From Streptococcus sp. (GTDB lineage Bacteria; Bacillota; Bacilli; Lactobacillales; Streptococcaceae): 21,151 nucleotides of DNA. Each line of letters opens with the position of its first letter. Position 1 is the stretch's first letter. The stretch covers positions 1 through 21,151 of the forward strand of contig DOTL01000002.1 of assembly GCA_003521145.1 (NCBI GenBank), read 5' to 3'. The notes beneath the pieces were generated by a model, which was not told where the DNA came from, searched no databases, and saw only the letters and a list, made by a program, of their open reading frames with translations. Shown in pieces: positions 8,347 through 18,172 of the stretch. The translations under genes were made by a program, and so were the position numbers.

Positions 8347-8358
8347 TTAGTTGTTCAT
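8347..8358 (-). CDS. Three-codon upstream ORF in the ABC-F leader (Met-Asn-Asn)
   Basis: Minus-strand ATG AAC AAC TAA is preceded by a strong CGGAGGT site about 10 nt upstream and lies about 25 nt after the predicted transcription start. A second, less well spaced frame (ATG GAG ACA TGA) overlaps it. A ribosome stalled by an antibiotic here could influence folding of the downstream terminator, as known for attenuated resistance genes such as vmlR. Function is inferred from position only. Confidence 0.45.
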   Translation of the reverse strand: MNN

Positions 8359-8391
8359 GTCTCCATTTACCTCCGAATGTTACTTGTCTAT

Positions 8392-8420
8392 ATTGTATGC
8401 TGCCTAACGGATTTTGTCAA
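8392..8420 (-). promoter_or_regulatory. Strong promoter of the ABC-F gene
   Basis: The minus strand has TTGACA (8415-8420), a 17-bp spacer and TACAAT (8392-8397), one mismatch from full consensus. Transcription should start near 8384, leaving a leader of nearly 300 nt before the ABC-F ATG at 8087. Confidence 0.8.
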
Positions 8421-8462
8421 ATGAAAATCAAAAATCTAGCCCTCTTAGACCGGTTATGCACC

Positions 8463-8491
8463 TTATCAATAGTCCCCACCTATGCTATACT
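8463..8491 (+). promoter_or_regulatory. Promoter of the broken membrane-protein gene
   Basis: TTATCA (8463-8468), 17 bp, then TATACT (8486-8491). A GGAG site at 8510-8513 and the ATG at 8520 follow. It is back-to-back with the ABC-F promoter. Confidence 0.55.
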
Positions 8492-8519
8492 AGAAGCAAT
8501 ACTAAAAATGGAGATTGTT

Positions 8520-9544
8520 ATGGAAAATAAGTTTTTAAAGAAACCAACAAACACCTAAGGGGGATAAGTCCACAAGAATTGTTTTTATAGGTCTCTTAGC
8601 GGCATTGCTTTTTATAATCGCAGGGACGGCTATCTTCTTTGCTGTGAATAGTAGCAGTAAGGCTACAAAGGTTCAGTTGCATCCAGTAAGTCGAGTACGA
8701 CTGTCTATTCCGGCAGCAATGCAGAAGACCCCTTGTTCAAAATCACCCTGAAAACCTTCGGAGATAATAAGGAATTTCTACTCGTGACACCAAATCCTGG
8801 TCATAATAGAAACATGAATATCTATATGTATGACACGGAAAAACCAAATCAAAAACCTAAACAAATTGACCTCTTGAAATTGGCTAAAAAAGCTGGGGAT
8901 GAAGATTATTTAAATCAGGCAAGTCTATTGCTTTTCATGCTTAATGAGCAAGCTTACATACAAATGCCTTTTGGTGCGTCATCAGCTGATTTTGCTTCTA
9001 ATAAAAATACCTCAATATCAAAACGCAAAAGATTGAGGAAATGAATATTCCAGCTAACTCGAATACTTTGGACTCGGAATTGGATTACGCCAATGTTGAT
9101 ATGCGTAAGACTTTAGAGCCTTTTGGTCTTGAAATGTGGCCGGGTGCAACTAATGGTAAGGATCTAGATCATCCAACAGAAACACCAATTACGAGTCTGC
9201 CTGCTCTTTATTACATTTCTTAAAAAGACAGAAGCCTCAATATGGATAGTACCAACTTTGCCAAAGAGCATAAGGATGCTTATGAAGCGATTAAGACTAA
9301 ACATGCTAGGATCTACACCATTCCAAGAAAGATTGACAATGAAACCTGGTTCAATACCTTACTCCATTGGATGGCACCTGAAGGCCAGGATGCCTACGAG
9401 TTACCGGTTAGGGCATTTAGACCGACTAAGGAAGAAAGGAAAGTCAAGTCCTACCAAGAATTGCAGACTTGGAATGACAACCATATCAAAAAAATAGAAG
9501 AAGTTACCTCTGAAACTAATAAGATGATTAACCCAAGTTTATGA
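8520..9544 (+). pseudogene. Broken gene for a membrane-anchored extracellular protein of unknown function
   Basis: Coding pieces in different frames can be joined into one protein of about 335 residues. It starts MENKFLKKPT, shifts frame around 8555, and continues KGDKSTRIVFIGLL into a single membrane segment (about 8587-8645). It shifts again near 8700 into DPLFKITLKTFGDNK. It then breaks near 9030, has a TAA at 9221-9223, and resumes with MDSTNFAKEHKDAYEAI and WMAPEGQDAYELPVRAF, ending at the TGA inside the terminator at 9542-9544. The layout is a short cytoplasmic tail, one membrane anchor and a hydrophilic outside domain. I do not recognise the family. Promoter and ribosome binding site remain, so short fragments may still be made, but an intact product is very unlikely. 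Confidence 0.75.
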
Positions 9545-9558
9545 TACTTGGTTTTTTT
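9533..9558 (+). terminator. Intrinsic terminator after the broken membrane-protein gene
   Basis: CCAAGT and ACTTGG form a stem around a 7-nt loop and are followed by TTTTTTT. The stop codon of the pseudogene lies inside the hairpin. Confidence 0.8.
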
Positions 9559-10022
9559 AGTGTTTTTGAAATGCTAATGAGAGACTTTAGTCATGAAAGA
9601 GGATTATTAAATTGTATATCAATGGTTTATCGAGGGTGTTACAGAATCGGATGGTTTGTAATAAGAAGGTGAAAATTAGAATTAAAGTGAGAATATCGGC
9701 CAATAAAATGAGTGAAATTCTCTCATAAGTCTAACATCTTCAGTGAACAAAATGAGAAAGTTAGGAAGGGAAGGAAATTAAAACAGAAATTTGAAAACGG
9801 TATAGAGCAAATAAAATAAAGTATTTTACACATGTAAGGGTAGAAAATAAATAAAAGTTATTGGTTAAATTATCAGATATCTTGATTTTTTAAAAATATT
9901 GATTAATCACTCGATCATTAATTGCAAGAATATTCTAATGTAATAGAATCATGAGTTCAAGTATAGGATTTTTGTATACTCGTGACCTATAACTAACTAT
10001 TTCATACAGAGGGATACTTGAA
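9559..10022. other. AT-rich intergenic region before the surface protein pseudogene
   Basis: About 460 bp with no convincing gene on either strand. Apart from a candidate promoter at 9922-9949 and the ribosome binding site AGAGGG near 10009, nothing is recognised. A perfect 6-bp inverted repeat, ATTCTA with TAGAAT (9932-9949), overlaps the candidate -10 and could be an operator. Confidence 0.5.
9922..9949 (+). promoter_or_regulatory. Candidate promoter of the surface protein pseudogene
   Basis: TTGCAA (9922-9927), 16 bp, TAGAAT (9944-9949), about 75 bp before the start codon. TATACT at 9975-9980 is an alternative -10 but has no matching -35. Confidence 0.4.
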
Positions 10023-13000
10023 ATGAAAGACATTTTTAACAGACGTCAACGATTTTCATTGCGTAAATATTCGTTTGGTGTCGCTTCAGTCTTGCTAGGA
10101 ACGGCAACTCTTTGCTGCTCATACTGCACAGGCTGATGAAGTAACAGCGCCTGACGCTCCTTCATCAAACCCTGGTTCATGAGTTGAGGGCGAGAGTTCG
10201 TTAGACCTGGTTGAGACGTTAACAACATCAACTGCTTAAGCAGATTCTACTGCAGCTGTATCTTCAACTGAGGCAACTGCGTCAACATTTAACTTGACAC
10301 CAGAAGCATCAACAACAGATAAGGCTGTCGCAGAGACAACTGACAAACAAGCTACAGAAACTACAAAATCTGAAGCAGCTAAACCAGCTTCAGAGACTAC
10401 AAAAACAACTGAAAAAGCTGTACAGAAACAGCTAAACCAGCTACAGCAGCATCTACAAATGCAGCTAACAACAACGTTGAAATAACTACTTCAGCGACAA
10501 CCGCTGCAGCAACTCCAGCCGCTCCAGTAGCTGAAAAAACAGCCGTAGCTGAAACTGCGGCAACAACTATAAGTCTAAACATACGTGGTTCTGCACGTTT
10601 TTATTCTGTAGGATCAGCAGCAGATCGAATTGCAACACTTGACCGTGCAGCAACTGATTTGACTAATGCTGGGGCTTTTGCAACAAGTCGTAACCGTCGT
10701 GCTGCTACAGACCACAACGTTGAGGCGGTTTCTGTAGAAACCTACCTTAAAGATGGTGAAAAAGCTACTCCAGTCATGACAGATCCTAATGGTGCAACTG
10801 TTCGTTCGCAAACAGTACCATCAGGCTATGCTGCTAAAGAAGGCGATGTCTAACACTTATAGTATTGTAGACCTTACTCGCTTCAATGAACTTTACAATA
10901 CAAGCTACTATGTACGTGCTTACAAGAGATTTGATGCTTCAACTGTACGACTGTTGAATTAATCAACAAAAACACTGGTGCTGTAGTTGAAACAAGAACA
11001 ATTACTGCCTCTAGTGGTATTCAAAAATTCACGACTACTCAATCTGCTTCTAAAGGTGAATTAACTTTCCAAGTAGATTATGATAAAGGTTTAGGAACTG
11101 GACCTGGTAAAACGGACCAACCATTTATTCAATTTGGTTATGAAGTTGGGGCAAGTATCCAAGCTTTAGTAGCTCCAGAACATAACCTTACTACTGAAGA
11201 ACAAAAATTATATGATGCAGTTTATGCTGCTCGTACATCAACTGATATTATCAATGTTGTAGAACCAGCTTATAACGGTCGTACGATTACGGATACTAAT
11301 GCAAAGATTCCAGTATCAGTTAATAAAACAACTTACTATAAAGTATTTGATAAAAACAATCCAACATTTAACGCTAATAAAACAGATAAAACTGTTCGAG
11401 ACTACGTAGCAATGGTAATGAAGTAGACTTAGCTTCATACACTCTTAAAGCTATGGAAAGTCAAAACTTCACAGCGTCTGGAGAGCGCCAATTTGATGGA
11501 TACAAACTTTATCAAGCAGCTGATGCAAATGATCAATCAGGTTATGTGAACCGTCCTTACACTGTTGGAAGGAAATTCATGGACGCTGAGCGTGCATGAA
11601 TTAAACGTATTAAAGAAATCGTAGTTGAAGATGGAACTGTAGTTGTTCGTGTTTATCTTCTAGATCCAAAACAACAAAGCAAGTGTTCTGATGGTATATT
11701 GAGCACTGATGGCTACATGTTGCTAGCAGAAACTAAACCTATTAAACCTGGTGATTATAACAAACAAGAATTAAATGTTAAGAAATCACCTCTTAACACA
11801 ATTGCTTTCACAGATAGTAAAGGTGTAAACTATGCAAATGGTAAGGAAGTTCCATTTGACTTCCAAAAAGCTGCAGGATATACACCATATAAAACGGTAT
11901 TCGTACCATTCTTAGGAGATAATATCAGTCACCTTTCTCCAAACGAACAATTGATTCGTGGGGTAAATGGTATTGGTACCAACGTTGACTTGCTCAACTC
12001 ATTGACACCATATAAACAACCAATTTACTACTATGGTAAACAAGAACCTGTAACAGTTACTCCAGAAGTTGAAAAACAACTTGAGGGACGTGTACTTGTT
12101 GATGGTGAATTCAGCTTCAAGATTAAAGAAGTCAATGAAAACAAATCACTTCCTTCATATGAAGAAACTGTTACTAACAAAAACGGTTAAGCGACATTTA
12201 GTAACTTAACTTTCAATAAAGTTGGTACTTACATCTACACAATCACTGAGGTTAAAGGAGCAGATACAAACGTCGATTACGATGGTATGACAGTTAAGAT
12301 GACTGTTACTGTAACTGAAAACTCTAAAGGTGATTTGCAAGCTTCTGTTAAATACAGTGGTACTGGTGGATTTGCTTCAAGTGCAGATGATAAAGTCTTC
12401 AAAAAACTACGTTGTAGCTCCAGTTAAGACGAAGTTTGACTTTAGCAAGGCTCTCGCAGGTCGTGAGTTGAAAACCGGTGAATTTAGCTTCGTATTGAAA
12501 GATTCAACTGGTAAAGTTCTTCAAACTAAAACAAATACTAAAGAAGGTGTTGTAGCCTTTGATGATTTGACCTTTGACAATACTCAAGTTGGTACTCACA
12601 AGTACACTGTAGAAGAAGTTATCCCAGAGAACAAAGAAGCTGGTATGAATTACGATACAATGAAAGCTGAAGTAACAATCACTGTTACTAAGGAAGGTCA
12701 CGTTCTTAAAGCAACAAACACCCTTCCATCAGATACAGAGTTTAACAACAAAGTAACTCCTCCAGATACTCCAGACTTCAACCCAGAGAAAAACATCCTT
12801 AACGAATCTAAATTCGATCTTACAGGAATTAAACTTCTCGATGATGATAGCGAATTGAAAGATAAGGTTGCAGACACTAATGCAAATCCTTACGCTGACA
12901 AAGTTGATAACAACGAAGCTCAAAATATCAATACTAAGACACTCAAGAAAGGTGATAAGTTTGTCTACCAAGTATGGCTCAACGCAACTAACTTTACTGA

Positions 13001-13436
13001 CGCTCACAATATCCCATCTGTAGGTGTTACAGATAAATATGACAGCGAAAACTTGAACATCAATATTGCTGATATTAAAGCATATGACTCTGTAACAGGA
13101 GAAGATGTGACAGCTAAGTTCGATATCCAAATCGTTGACGGTGTGATTACTGCAACATCTAAAGCTGTCAAAGCAACTTCAAACGGATCTAAGGGTTCTA
13201 AAGGTTCTGGACCTGGTTCAGTAGCCGACGGCGCATCAGATGGTAAAGGTTTAAATAAGAAGAAATCTGGAAACAAAGATGGTAAGAAAGCAGATTGCTC
13301 TGATAAAGCTAAAGAAGGCAATGAACAATTGCCAGTAAAAGGCGAGTCAGATAACAACCTTGCAGCAATGGGTGTTGTTGTCATGGGACTTATGTCAGGA
13401 CTTGCGGCTATGAATCGTCGTAAAAACAAAGACTAA
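10023..13436 (+). pseudogene. Decayed YSIRK surface adhesin with pilin-type isopeptide repeats
   Basis: The joined frames would encode about 1,130 residues. The N-terminus has a YSIRK-type signal (FSLRKYSFGVASVLLG). One extra A near 10106 breaks it just before LFAAHTAQA-DEV, a good signal-peptidase site. An Ala/Thr/Glu-rich stretch (to about 10600) and a large non-repetitive domain follow. Two Spy0128/FctA-like isopeptide repeats come next (about 12060-12400 and 12430-12720; GEFSFKIKEV and GEFSFVLKDS), then an adhesin-type domain (about 12780-13160) and a Gly/Lys/Ser-rich wall-spanning segment. The sorting signal reads LPVKGE (13329-13346) instead of LPxTG, before a hydrophobic segment and RRKNKD. 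In-frame stops occur at 10180, 10237, 11597 and 12188. Frameshifts lie near 10106, 10420, 10850, 10945, 11410 and 12405. Its role would have been attachment to host or other cells; it cannot be made intact. Confidence 0.85.
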
Positions 13437-13468
13437 GATTTCCACACCTTATCTCTCATAAATTCCAA

Positions 13469-13511
13469 AATAAAATCTCTCTCGAGTGAATTGCTCGGGA
13501 GAGATTTTATT
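13469..13511. terminator. Long bidirectional hairpin terminator
   Basis: AATAAAATCTCTC pairs perfectly with GAGAGATTTTATT, and the stem continues inward through CTCGAG/CTCGGG to about 18 pairs around TGAATTG. A/T-rich flanks on both sides allow termination in either direction. It closes the surface-protein transcription unit before sbcD. Confidence 0.8.
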
Positions 13512-13584
13512 GGTCTTTGTAGATAAAACTCTGGAAAGCTCCGAATGATTGTGAATCTTTTAAGCAGTATTTAGCGTGATAAGG

Positions 13585-13590
13585 TACAAT
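13585..13590 (+). promoter_or_regulatory. Candidate -10 element for sbcDC
   Basis: TACAAT lies 31 bp before the sbcD start codon. No clear -35 box is visible at the right distance, so the call is tentative. AGGAG at 13611-13615 is the sbcD ribosome binding site. Confidence 0.4.
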
Positions 13591-13621
13591 AGAGTAAGAC
13601 AAAACGAATGAGGAGACTGTC

Positions 13622-14830
13622 ATGAAGTTTTTACATACATCAGATTGGCATGTGGGGCGAACCCTCAATGGCTGGTCTTTGTTGGAAGAGCAGGAGTGGG
13701 CTTTTCAACAGATTGTGAATTTGGCTATTAGCGAAAAAGTGGATGGGGTTATCATTGCGGGAGACCTCTATGACCGTGCGGTGCCACCTGTGGATGCAAT
13801 TAAACTTTTTAATAAGATCTTGGCACGTTTGGTCTTGGAGGAGCAGATTCCTGTCTATGCTATTAGTGGTAATCACGATGGGGCTGAACGTTTGCATTTT
13901 GGACGTGACTTCTTTCAACCTCAGGGCCTTCATTTGAGCACACGTTTGGAGGAGTCTTTTGAGCCTATTGAGTTGGAGGCTTGCCAGATTTTCCTCCTTC
14001 CCTTTATCGACCCTATTGATGCCCGTATTTATTATAAGGACGATGAGGATAAGGAGATTCAGGGGATTGGTGATGCCTTGGCCTATATTCTCGAGGATAT
14101 AGAAAAAGCTTTTGATCCTGACAAGGCCCATGTCTTGGTGACGCATTTTGCGGTTTCTAAGAAAGATGACCAAGATGGTCGAAGTCTTCGAGAACTGATG
14201 TTGTCTGAAACCAGCAATACGGTGGGGGGTCTTACCAATGTGACCAGTGACCTTTTCAAGGCTTTCGATTATGTGGCCTTGGGGCATATCCATACCCGCT
14301 TTGCCAGTCCTACCCAGTGCGTGCAATATTCAGGTAGCCCAGTTGCCTTTAATGTTAAAGAAGCCAGTCGTAAGGAAGAAAAGGGCGTTTATATTCTTGA
14401 CTTGGATGCAACTGGTGACTTGTCTCAGACTTTCCACCCACTAGAGGTCAGACGACCTATTTTGACCTTTCAGGAACCTTTTGAAACCCTGATGTCACCT
14501 GAATTTTATAAGGAACAGCCTTGTCAAAAGGCTTGGTTTGCCTTTGATATTCAACTGTCCAGTCGTAAGGAATTAGAGGGCATCAATGTGCGTGCCCGTC
14601 TGGAAGAGATTTATGGGAGGGACATTGTAGAAATTACCTTCAGTCGTTTGGGTGATGTCAGGGAAGAAAGCTTGACTGTAAATCAGCACTTAAAAGATTT
14701 GGAAATGCAGCCGCCTCAGGAAATTGTCTCTGATTTTTACCAGACAGTGACTGGGGGCGATGTCTTGTCTAAGAGACAAACTGCCCTTGTGGAAAGTATT
14801 TTTGAGGAGATTGAGAGGGGTGGACAATGA
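13622..14830 (+). CDS. sbcD: DNA repair exonuclease subunit SbcD (Mre11-like)
   Basis: This 402-residue metallophosphoesterase is the nuclease half of SbcCD, which cuts DNA hairpins and protein-blocked ends during replication and repair. The metal-binding motifs appear in order: SDWH (Asp8, His10), GDLYDR (Asp48), GNHD (Asn84, His85), THF (His175) and GHIH (His222, His224). Length and motif order are normal. The ATG has a good AGGAG site. The end overlaps sbcC by 4 bp (ATGA), so the two subunits are translationally coupled. It is intact, unlike the genes on either side, and likely constitutive. Confidence 0.95.
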   Translation: MKFLHTSDWHVGRTLNGWSLLEEQEWAFQQIVNLAISEKVDGVIIAGDLYDRAVPPVDAIKLFNKILARLVLEEQIPVYAISGNHDGAERLHFGRDFFQPQGLHLSTRLEESFEPIELEACQIFLLPFIDPIDARIYYKDDEDKEIQGIGDALAYILEDIEKAFDPDKAHVLVTHFAVSKKDDQDGRSLRELMLSETSNTVGGLTNVTSDLFKAFDYVALGHIHTRFASPTQCVQYSGSPVAFNVKEASRKEEKGVYILDLDATGDLSQTFHPLEVRRPILTFQEPFETLMSPEFYKEQPCQKAWFAFDIQLSSRKELEGINVRARLEEIYGRDIVEITFSRLGDVREESLTVNQHLKDLEMQPPQEIVSDFYQTVTGGDVLSKRQTALVESIFEEIERGGQ

Positions 14831-17800
14831 GACCAGTTCAGTTAGAATTGACCAATTTTGGACCTTATCGTAAGGAAGTCATCAATTTCACCCAGTTTGA
14901 CCATGCTCCCATCTTTTTGATTGGTGGGGACACGGGGGCTGGTAAGAGTACCCTCTTTGATGCCATGACGGTGGCCTTGTTTGCGACGACCAGTGGTGAT
15001 CGTAATATTGAAGAGATGCGGTCGACCTTTGCTTGTCCAGAGGATGATTTGACCAAGGTGACCTTCTATTTCCAACAGGGCAAGCATCTTTATCGGATTG
15101 AGCGTGTGCTCCAGCAGGAGAGGACAAAGCGAGGCGGAGGAACGACCATTCAAAAAGCGACGGCTTCCCTAGTCATTGTGGATAAGATTGGTGGTCAAGA
15201 AATTGAAAAGCTTGGAGATAAAATCAAGGAAGTTTGTGACCAGATTGAGCAGATTTTGGGTCTTAATGCCGAGCAGTTTAAACAGATTATTCTCCTACCG
15301 CAAAATGATTTTAGCCGTTTCTTGAAAGAAGATTCCAAGACCAAGACTCAAATTTTGAAGAAAATCTTTGGAACAGGTATCTTTGATCGTTTTCAAAAGA
15401 TCCTGGAAGAGCGTCTTCGTCAGAGCAATAAGGACATGGATAAGCGCCAGGCTCAGCTAGATGGTCACTTTACCAGTCAGGTGTGGTCTGAGGAGGAATT
15501 AGCCGTCTTGGCCCAAACGCCAGCCTCTGAAAAATTGTCACGCCTTGAAGAGCTTTTGTCTCAGCGTCAAGAAAGTTTTACGGAGCAAAAAAGCATCTTG
15601 AAGGATACCCATGAGGATTTGGTTAAACTGCAGAAGAGCTTGCAAACTGCCCAAGATTTGACAAAGATTTTCCAAGAATTGGAGCAAGCCAAGGAGCGTT
15701 ACCGTCTGGAAATTGAGGAAGGTTTTCAGGAACAGGCAGAAGCCAAAGCGCATCTGGAGGAATTGCAGTTTGCCCAAGGGTTACAAGAAATCATTAGTAG
15801 CCTGAAACAATATCAGAAGCAGTTGTTGCAATTGGATCAGGATTTAGAGATTACTCAGGAAGCACTAAGTACTCAGGAGCAAGCTTTTGAGAAAGTAAAG
15901 GCTAAAAAAGACGCACTCGCAGCTCAATCTAAGGACTCTCTTCAAAAAGAAGAGGAGCTAGAAACTTGGAAAGAGGATATTATCTATGCTCAGAGTCTTG
16001 TCCGAGAGCAGGAGAAAATCAAACGTTCACGTACTAACTACAAGCAGTTGGCAGAAACCTATCAACAGGCGTCGAAAAAGATTGAGACTCTTAATAAGTC
16101 CTTGTCAGATTTGGAGGCTAATCGTCTAAGTTCAGATAGCTTGCATGAAGCCGAAAAACTCCTCCAGTCTGTGAGCTACAGCGTGGAGAATCAACTGGCT
16201 CAGGACCTAAAAGAGATAGAGGGCTTGAATCAGGAGTTGGCCAAGACCGAAAAACGTCATCAAAGGCTATCCTTGGAAATTGAGCAAGCTCAAGAAATTC
16301 TTAAAGGATTGGAAGAGCAGTTAAGTAGGACTCTAGCCTCACGACGTCAACTCATGATTGCCCAGTTGCAGGCAGAATTAGAGGATGGACAGGCCTGTAT
16401 GGTCTGTGGTTCGTTTGACCATCCTAAGGTTGATGGGACACAGGCTGATGAAGCAGCCTTGAAGGAACTCATGGATCAGGTGGAGGCACTTCAAGCTCAA
16501 AAAGAAAAGCAAGTGGCTACCTTGTCAAACCGTCAGGCTACCTTGAGAGAAGTTGAGACTTACCGTCAAGGTCTGCTTGACCAAGTGGCTAAAGTTAAGC
16601 TAGCTCTTGAAAAACACTACCAAGAACTCGAAAAGCAAGTTAACGGACAGTTTGATTTTTCAGAGGATTATGAAGCTGACCGTGGGCAAGCCTTGCTCCG
16701 AAAGGTTGAGCAGCATTATCAAGAACTCCAAAAACGCTATGATAAGGAAGAGGCAGACCGTGTCCATTATCAAGAGGAGTTAGCTAAGGCTCAAGAAAAA
16801 GCGACAGATTTGGCTAAAAACTATCAAGAAGCCAAGGCAGCGCTTGACCAAGCTAAGGAGCGCCTAAAAGACTTGCAGGAAGCTCATCCAGAGCTTGAGT
16901 CTGTTGAGGTATATCAAGAACGGATTTCCCTTGCTCATCAGGAGCTGAACCTCTACAATAAGCAAGTCAAGGAAAATAGCGAAGCCTACAACCAACTTCA
17001 TGCTGAGATTAAAGGAATCAAGGGGCAGATTGAGAGTATAACTAAGTCTAAAGATAAGGTAAATCAAGATGTTAAGCGATTATCTGCTGAATTAGAGCAA
17101 AGTCTCAAGGCTGAAGGAGTCCTCGCCAATGACTTAGAGCAGGTCGAACTCTGGCTTGTTGAGGTAAATAATCAAGCTATTCCTATGCTTCAGGCCAAAT
17201 TAACGACCTATGCAACGCTCAAACAAGAATTACAGGCGCAGATCGTCAAGGGCCAAGAGCTTCTCCAAAATCAAGAAAAACCAGATCTGCTTTCTTTAAC
17301 ACAAGAGGTCCAAACTAGTCAGGAAAGTTACGATACGCAATTAGCTCAGTTTTCTGTCATGGAAAAGGGACTTAAGGATGCGACGGCTACCTACCAAGCG
17401 GCTAAAACCCTTCAAGACAGCAACCAAGAGGCCTTTAAGGCCCACCAAGAACTCAGTGATTTGGTTAAGGTGGTAAAGGGAGAAAATACTGCTCTAACTG
17501 GTCGTCTTAATCTTGAGGTCTACGTTATCCGTCAGTATTTCCAACAAATCTTGGACTATGCCAATGCTAACTACATCGGACTATTAACGGATAACCGCTA
17601 TTCCTTTGTTCTAAGTGAGGAAGGACGCAGGGCGCGTGATCACTTCGGTTTGGATATCAACGTCTATGACCAGCTGACAGGTAGTAAACGCTCCGTTAAA
17701 TCCTTGTCTGGTGGTGAAACCTTTATCGCTGCACTGGCCATTGCCCTATCCCTCTCAGAAGTTGTCCAAAATACCAGCAAGGGTGCCGTTGTTGAAGCCC

Positions 17801-18000
17801 TCTTCATCGACGAAGGTTTCGGTTCACTTGATAAGGAAGCCCTCACCAAGGCTATCTCTGTCCTAGAACAAATCGGTGAAAATCGCATGGTCGGTGTCAT
17901 CAGCCACGTGGACGATATGAAAGAAGGTATTGCTCAGCAACTAGTTATCATCAAGTCGCACGATGGCAGTAGCCGTATTAAAATTGTGGATAAGGGGTAG
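14827..18000 (+). CDS. sbcC: DNA repair ATPase subunit SbcC (Rad50-like)
   Basis: This 1,057-residue SMC-type ATPase partners SbcD. The two halves of the ATPase are at the ends of the protein: Walker A GDTGAGKST (34-42) and a Q-loop LLPQNDF near residue 158 at the N-terminus, then LSGGE (960-964), Walker B LFIDEGFGSLD (from 992) and the ISHV loop at the C-terminus. Between them lie long Gln/Glu/Leu/Lys-rich coiled coils (about residues 180-510 and 540-880) that meet at a zinc hook, Cys524-Met-Val-Cys527. All key elements are present and the length is typical. It ends just before a group of strong hairpins that probably terminate the operon. Confidence 0.95.
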   Translation: MRPVQLELTNFGPYRKEVINFTQFDHAPIFLIGGDTGAGKSTLFDAMTVALFATTSGDRNIEEMRSTFACPEDDLTKVTFYFQQGKHLYRIERVLQQERTKRGGGTTIQKATASLVIVDKIGGQEIEKLGDKIKEVCDQIEQILGLNAEQFKQIILLPQNDFSRFLKEDSKTKTQILKKIFGTGIFDRFQKILEERLRQSNKDMDKRQAQLDGHFTSQVWSEEELAVLAQTPASEKLSRLEELLSQRQESFTEQKSILKDTHEDLVKLQKSLQTAQDLTKIFQELEQAKERYRLEIEEGFQEQAEAKAHLEELQFAQGLQEIISSLKQYQKQLLQLDQDLEITQEALSTQEQAFEKVKAKKDALAAQSKDSLQKEEELETWKEDIIYAQSLVREQEKIKRSRTNYKQLAETYQQASKKIETLNKSLSDLEANRLSSDSLHEAEKLLQSVSYSVENQLAQDLKEIEGLNQELAKTEKRHQRLSLEIEQAQEILKGLEEQLSRTLASRRQLMIAQLQAELEDGQACMVCGSFDHPKVDGTQADEAALKELMDQVEALQAQKEKQVATLSNRQATLREVETYRQGLLDQVAKVKLALEKHYQELEKQVNGQFDFSEDYEADRGQALLRKVEQHYQELQKRYDKEEADRVHYQEELAKAQEKATDLAKNYQEAKAALDQAKERLKDLQEAHPELESVEVYQERISLAHQELNLYNKQVKENSEAYNQLHAEIKGIKGQIESITKSKDKVNQDVKRLSAELEQSLKAEGVLANDLEQVELWLVEVNNQAIPMLQAKLTTYATLKQELQAQIVKGQELLQNQEKPDLLSLTQEVQTSQESYDTQLAQFSVMEKGLKDATATYQAAKTLQDSNQEAFKAHQELSDLVKVVKGENTALTGRLNLEVYVIRQYFQQILDYANANYIGLLTDNRYSFVLSEEGRRARDHFGLDINVYDQLTGSKRSVKSLSGGETFIAALAIALSLSEVVQNTSKGAVVEALFIDEGFGSLDKEALTKAISVLEQIGENRMVGVISHVDDMKEGIAQQLVIIKSHDGSSRIKIVDKG

Positions 18001-18079
18001 GAGAAATCAGTTTATATAATACTCTATATCAGATAATCACAGTTGTAGCCATGTCAAATTTGTTCTAATCAGCATAGAA

Positions 18080-18109
18080 ATAAGGTAGTTGAATCAACAA
18101 CTACCTTAT
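18080..18109. repeat. Perfect 12-bp inverted repeat downstream of sbcC
   Basis: ATAAGGTAGTTG and CAACTACCTTAT surround a 6-nt loop. No T-run follows on the plus strand; on the minus strand TTTCTAT follows. It may stabilise the 3' end or act as a weak terminator. Confidence 0.55.
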
Positions 18110-18119
18110 GTAGAATTGT

Positions 18120-18169
18120 GGCTCTATAATTTCTGTAGTGGGTAAAACTACTGTAGGGATTATAGAGCC
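18120..18169. mobile_element. 50-bp inverted-repeat element with ISL3-type ends (MITE-like remnant)
   Basis: The ends GGCTCTATAAT and ATTATAGAGCC are perfect 11-bp inverted repeats (12 bp counting the flanking T and A). The left arm continues TTTCTGTAGTGGGT, sharing GGCTCT-N7-CTRTAGTGGGT with the apparent ISL3-type end at position 48. There is no room for a transposase, so it looks like two fused IS ends or a tiny non-autonomous derivative. No matching 8-bp target duplication is seen (AGAATTGT left, ATAAAAAT right). Confidence 0.5.
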
Positions 18170-18172
18170 ATA

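Noticed and set aside
8337..8558. 73-codon frame on the plus strand before the membrane-protein pseudogene
   Set aside because: It lies over the ABC-F leader and promoter and the pseudogene's own promoter, in a different frame from the MENKFLKK start, with no ribosome binding site.
13004..14326. Antisense open frames over the adhesin pseudogene and sbcD
   Set aside because: They mirror well-supported coding sequence and lack start signals, so they are chance frames.
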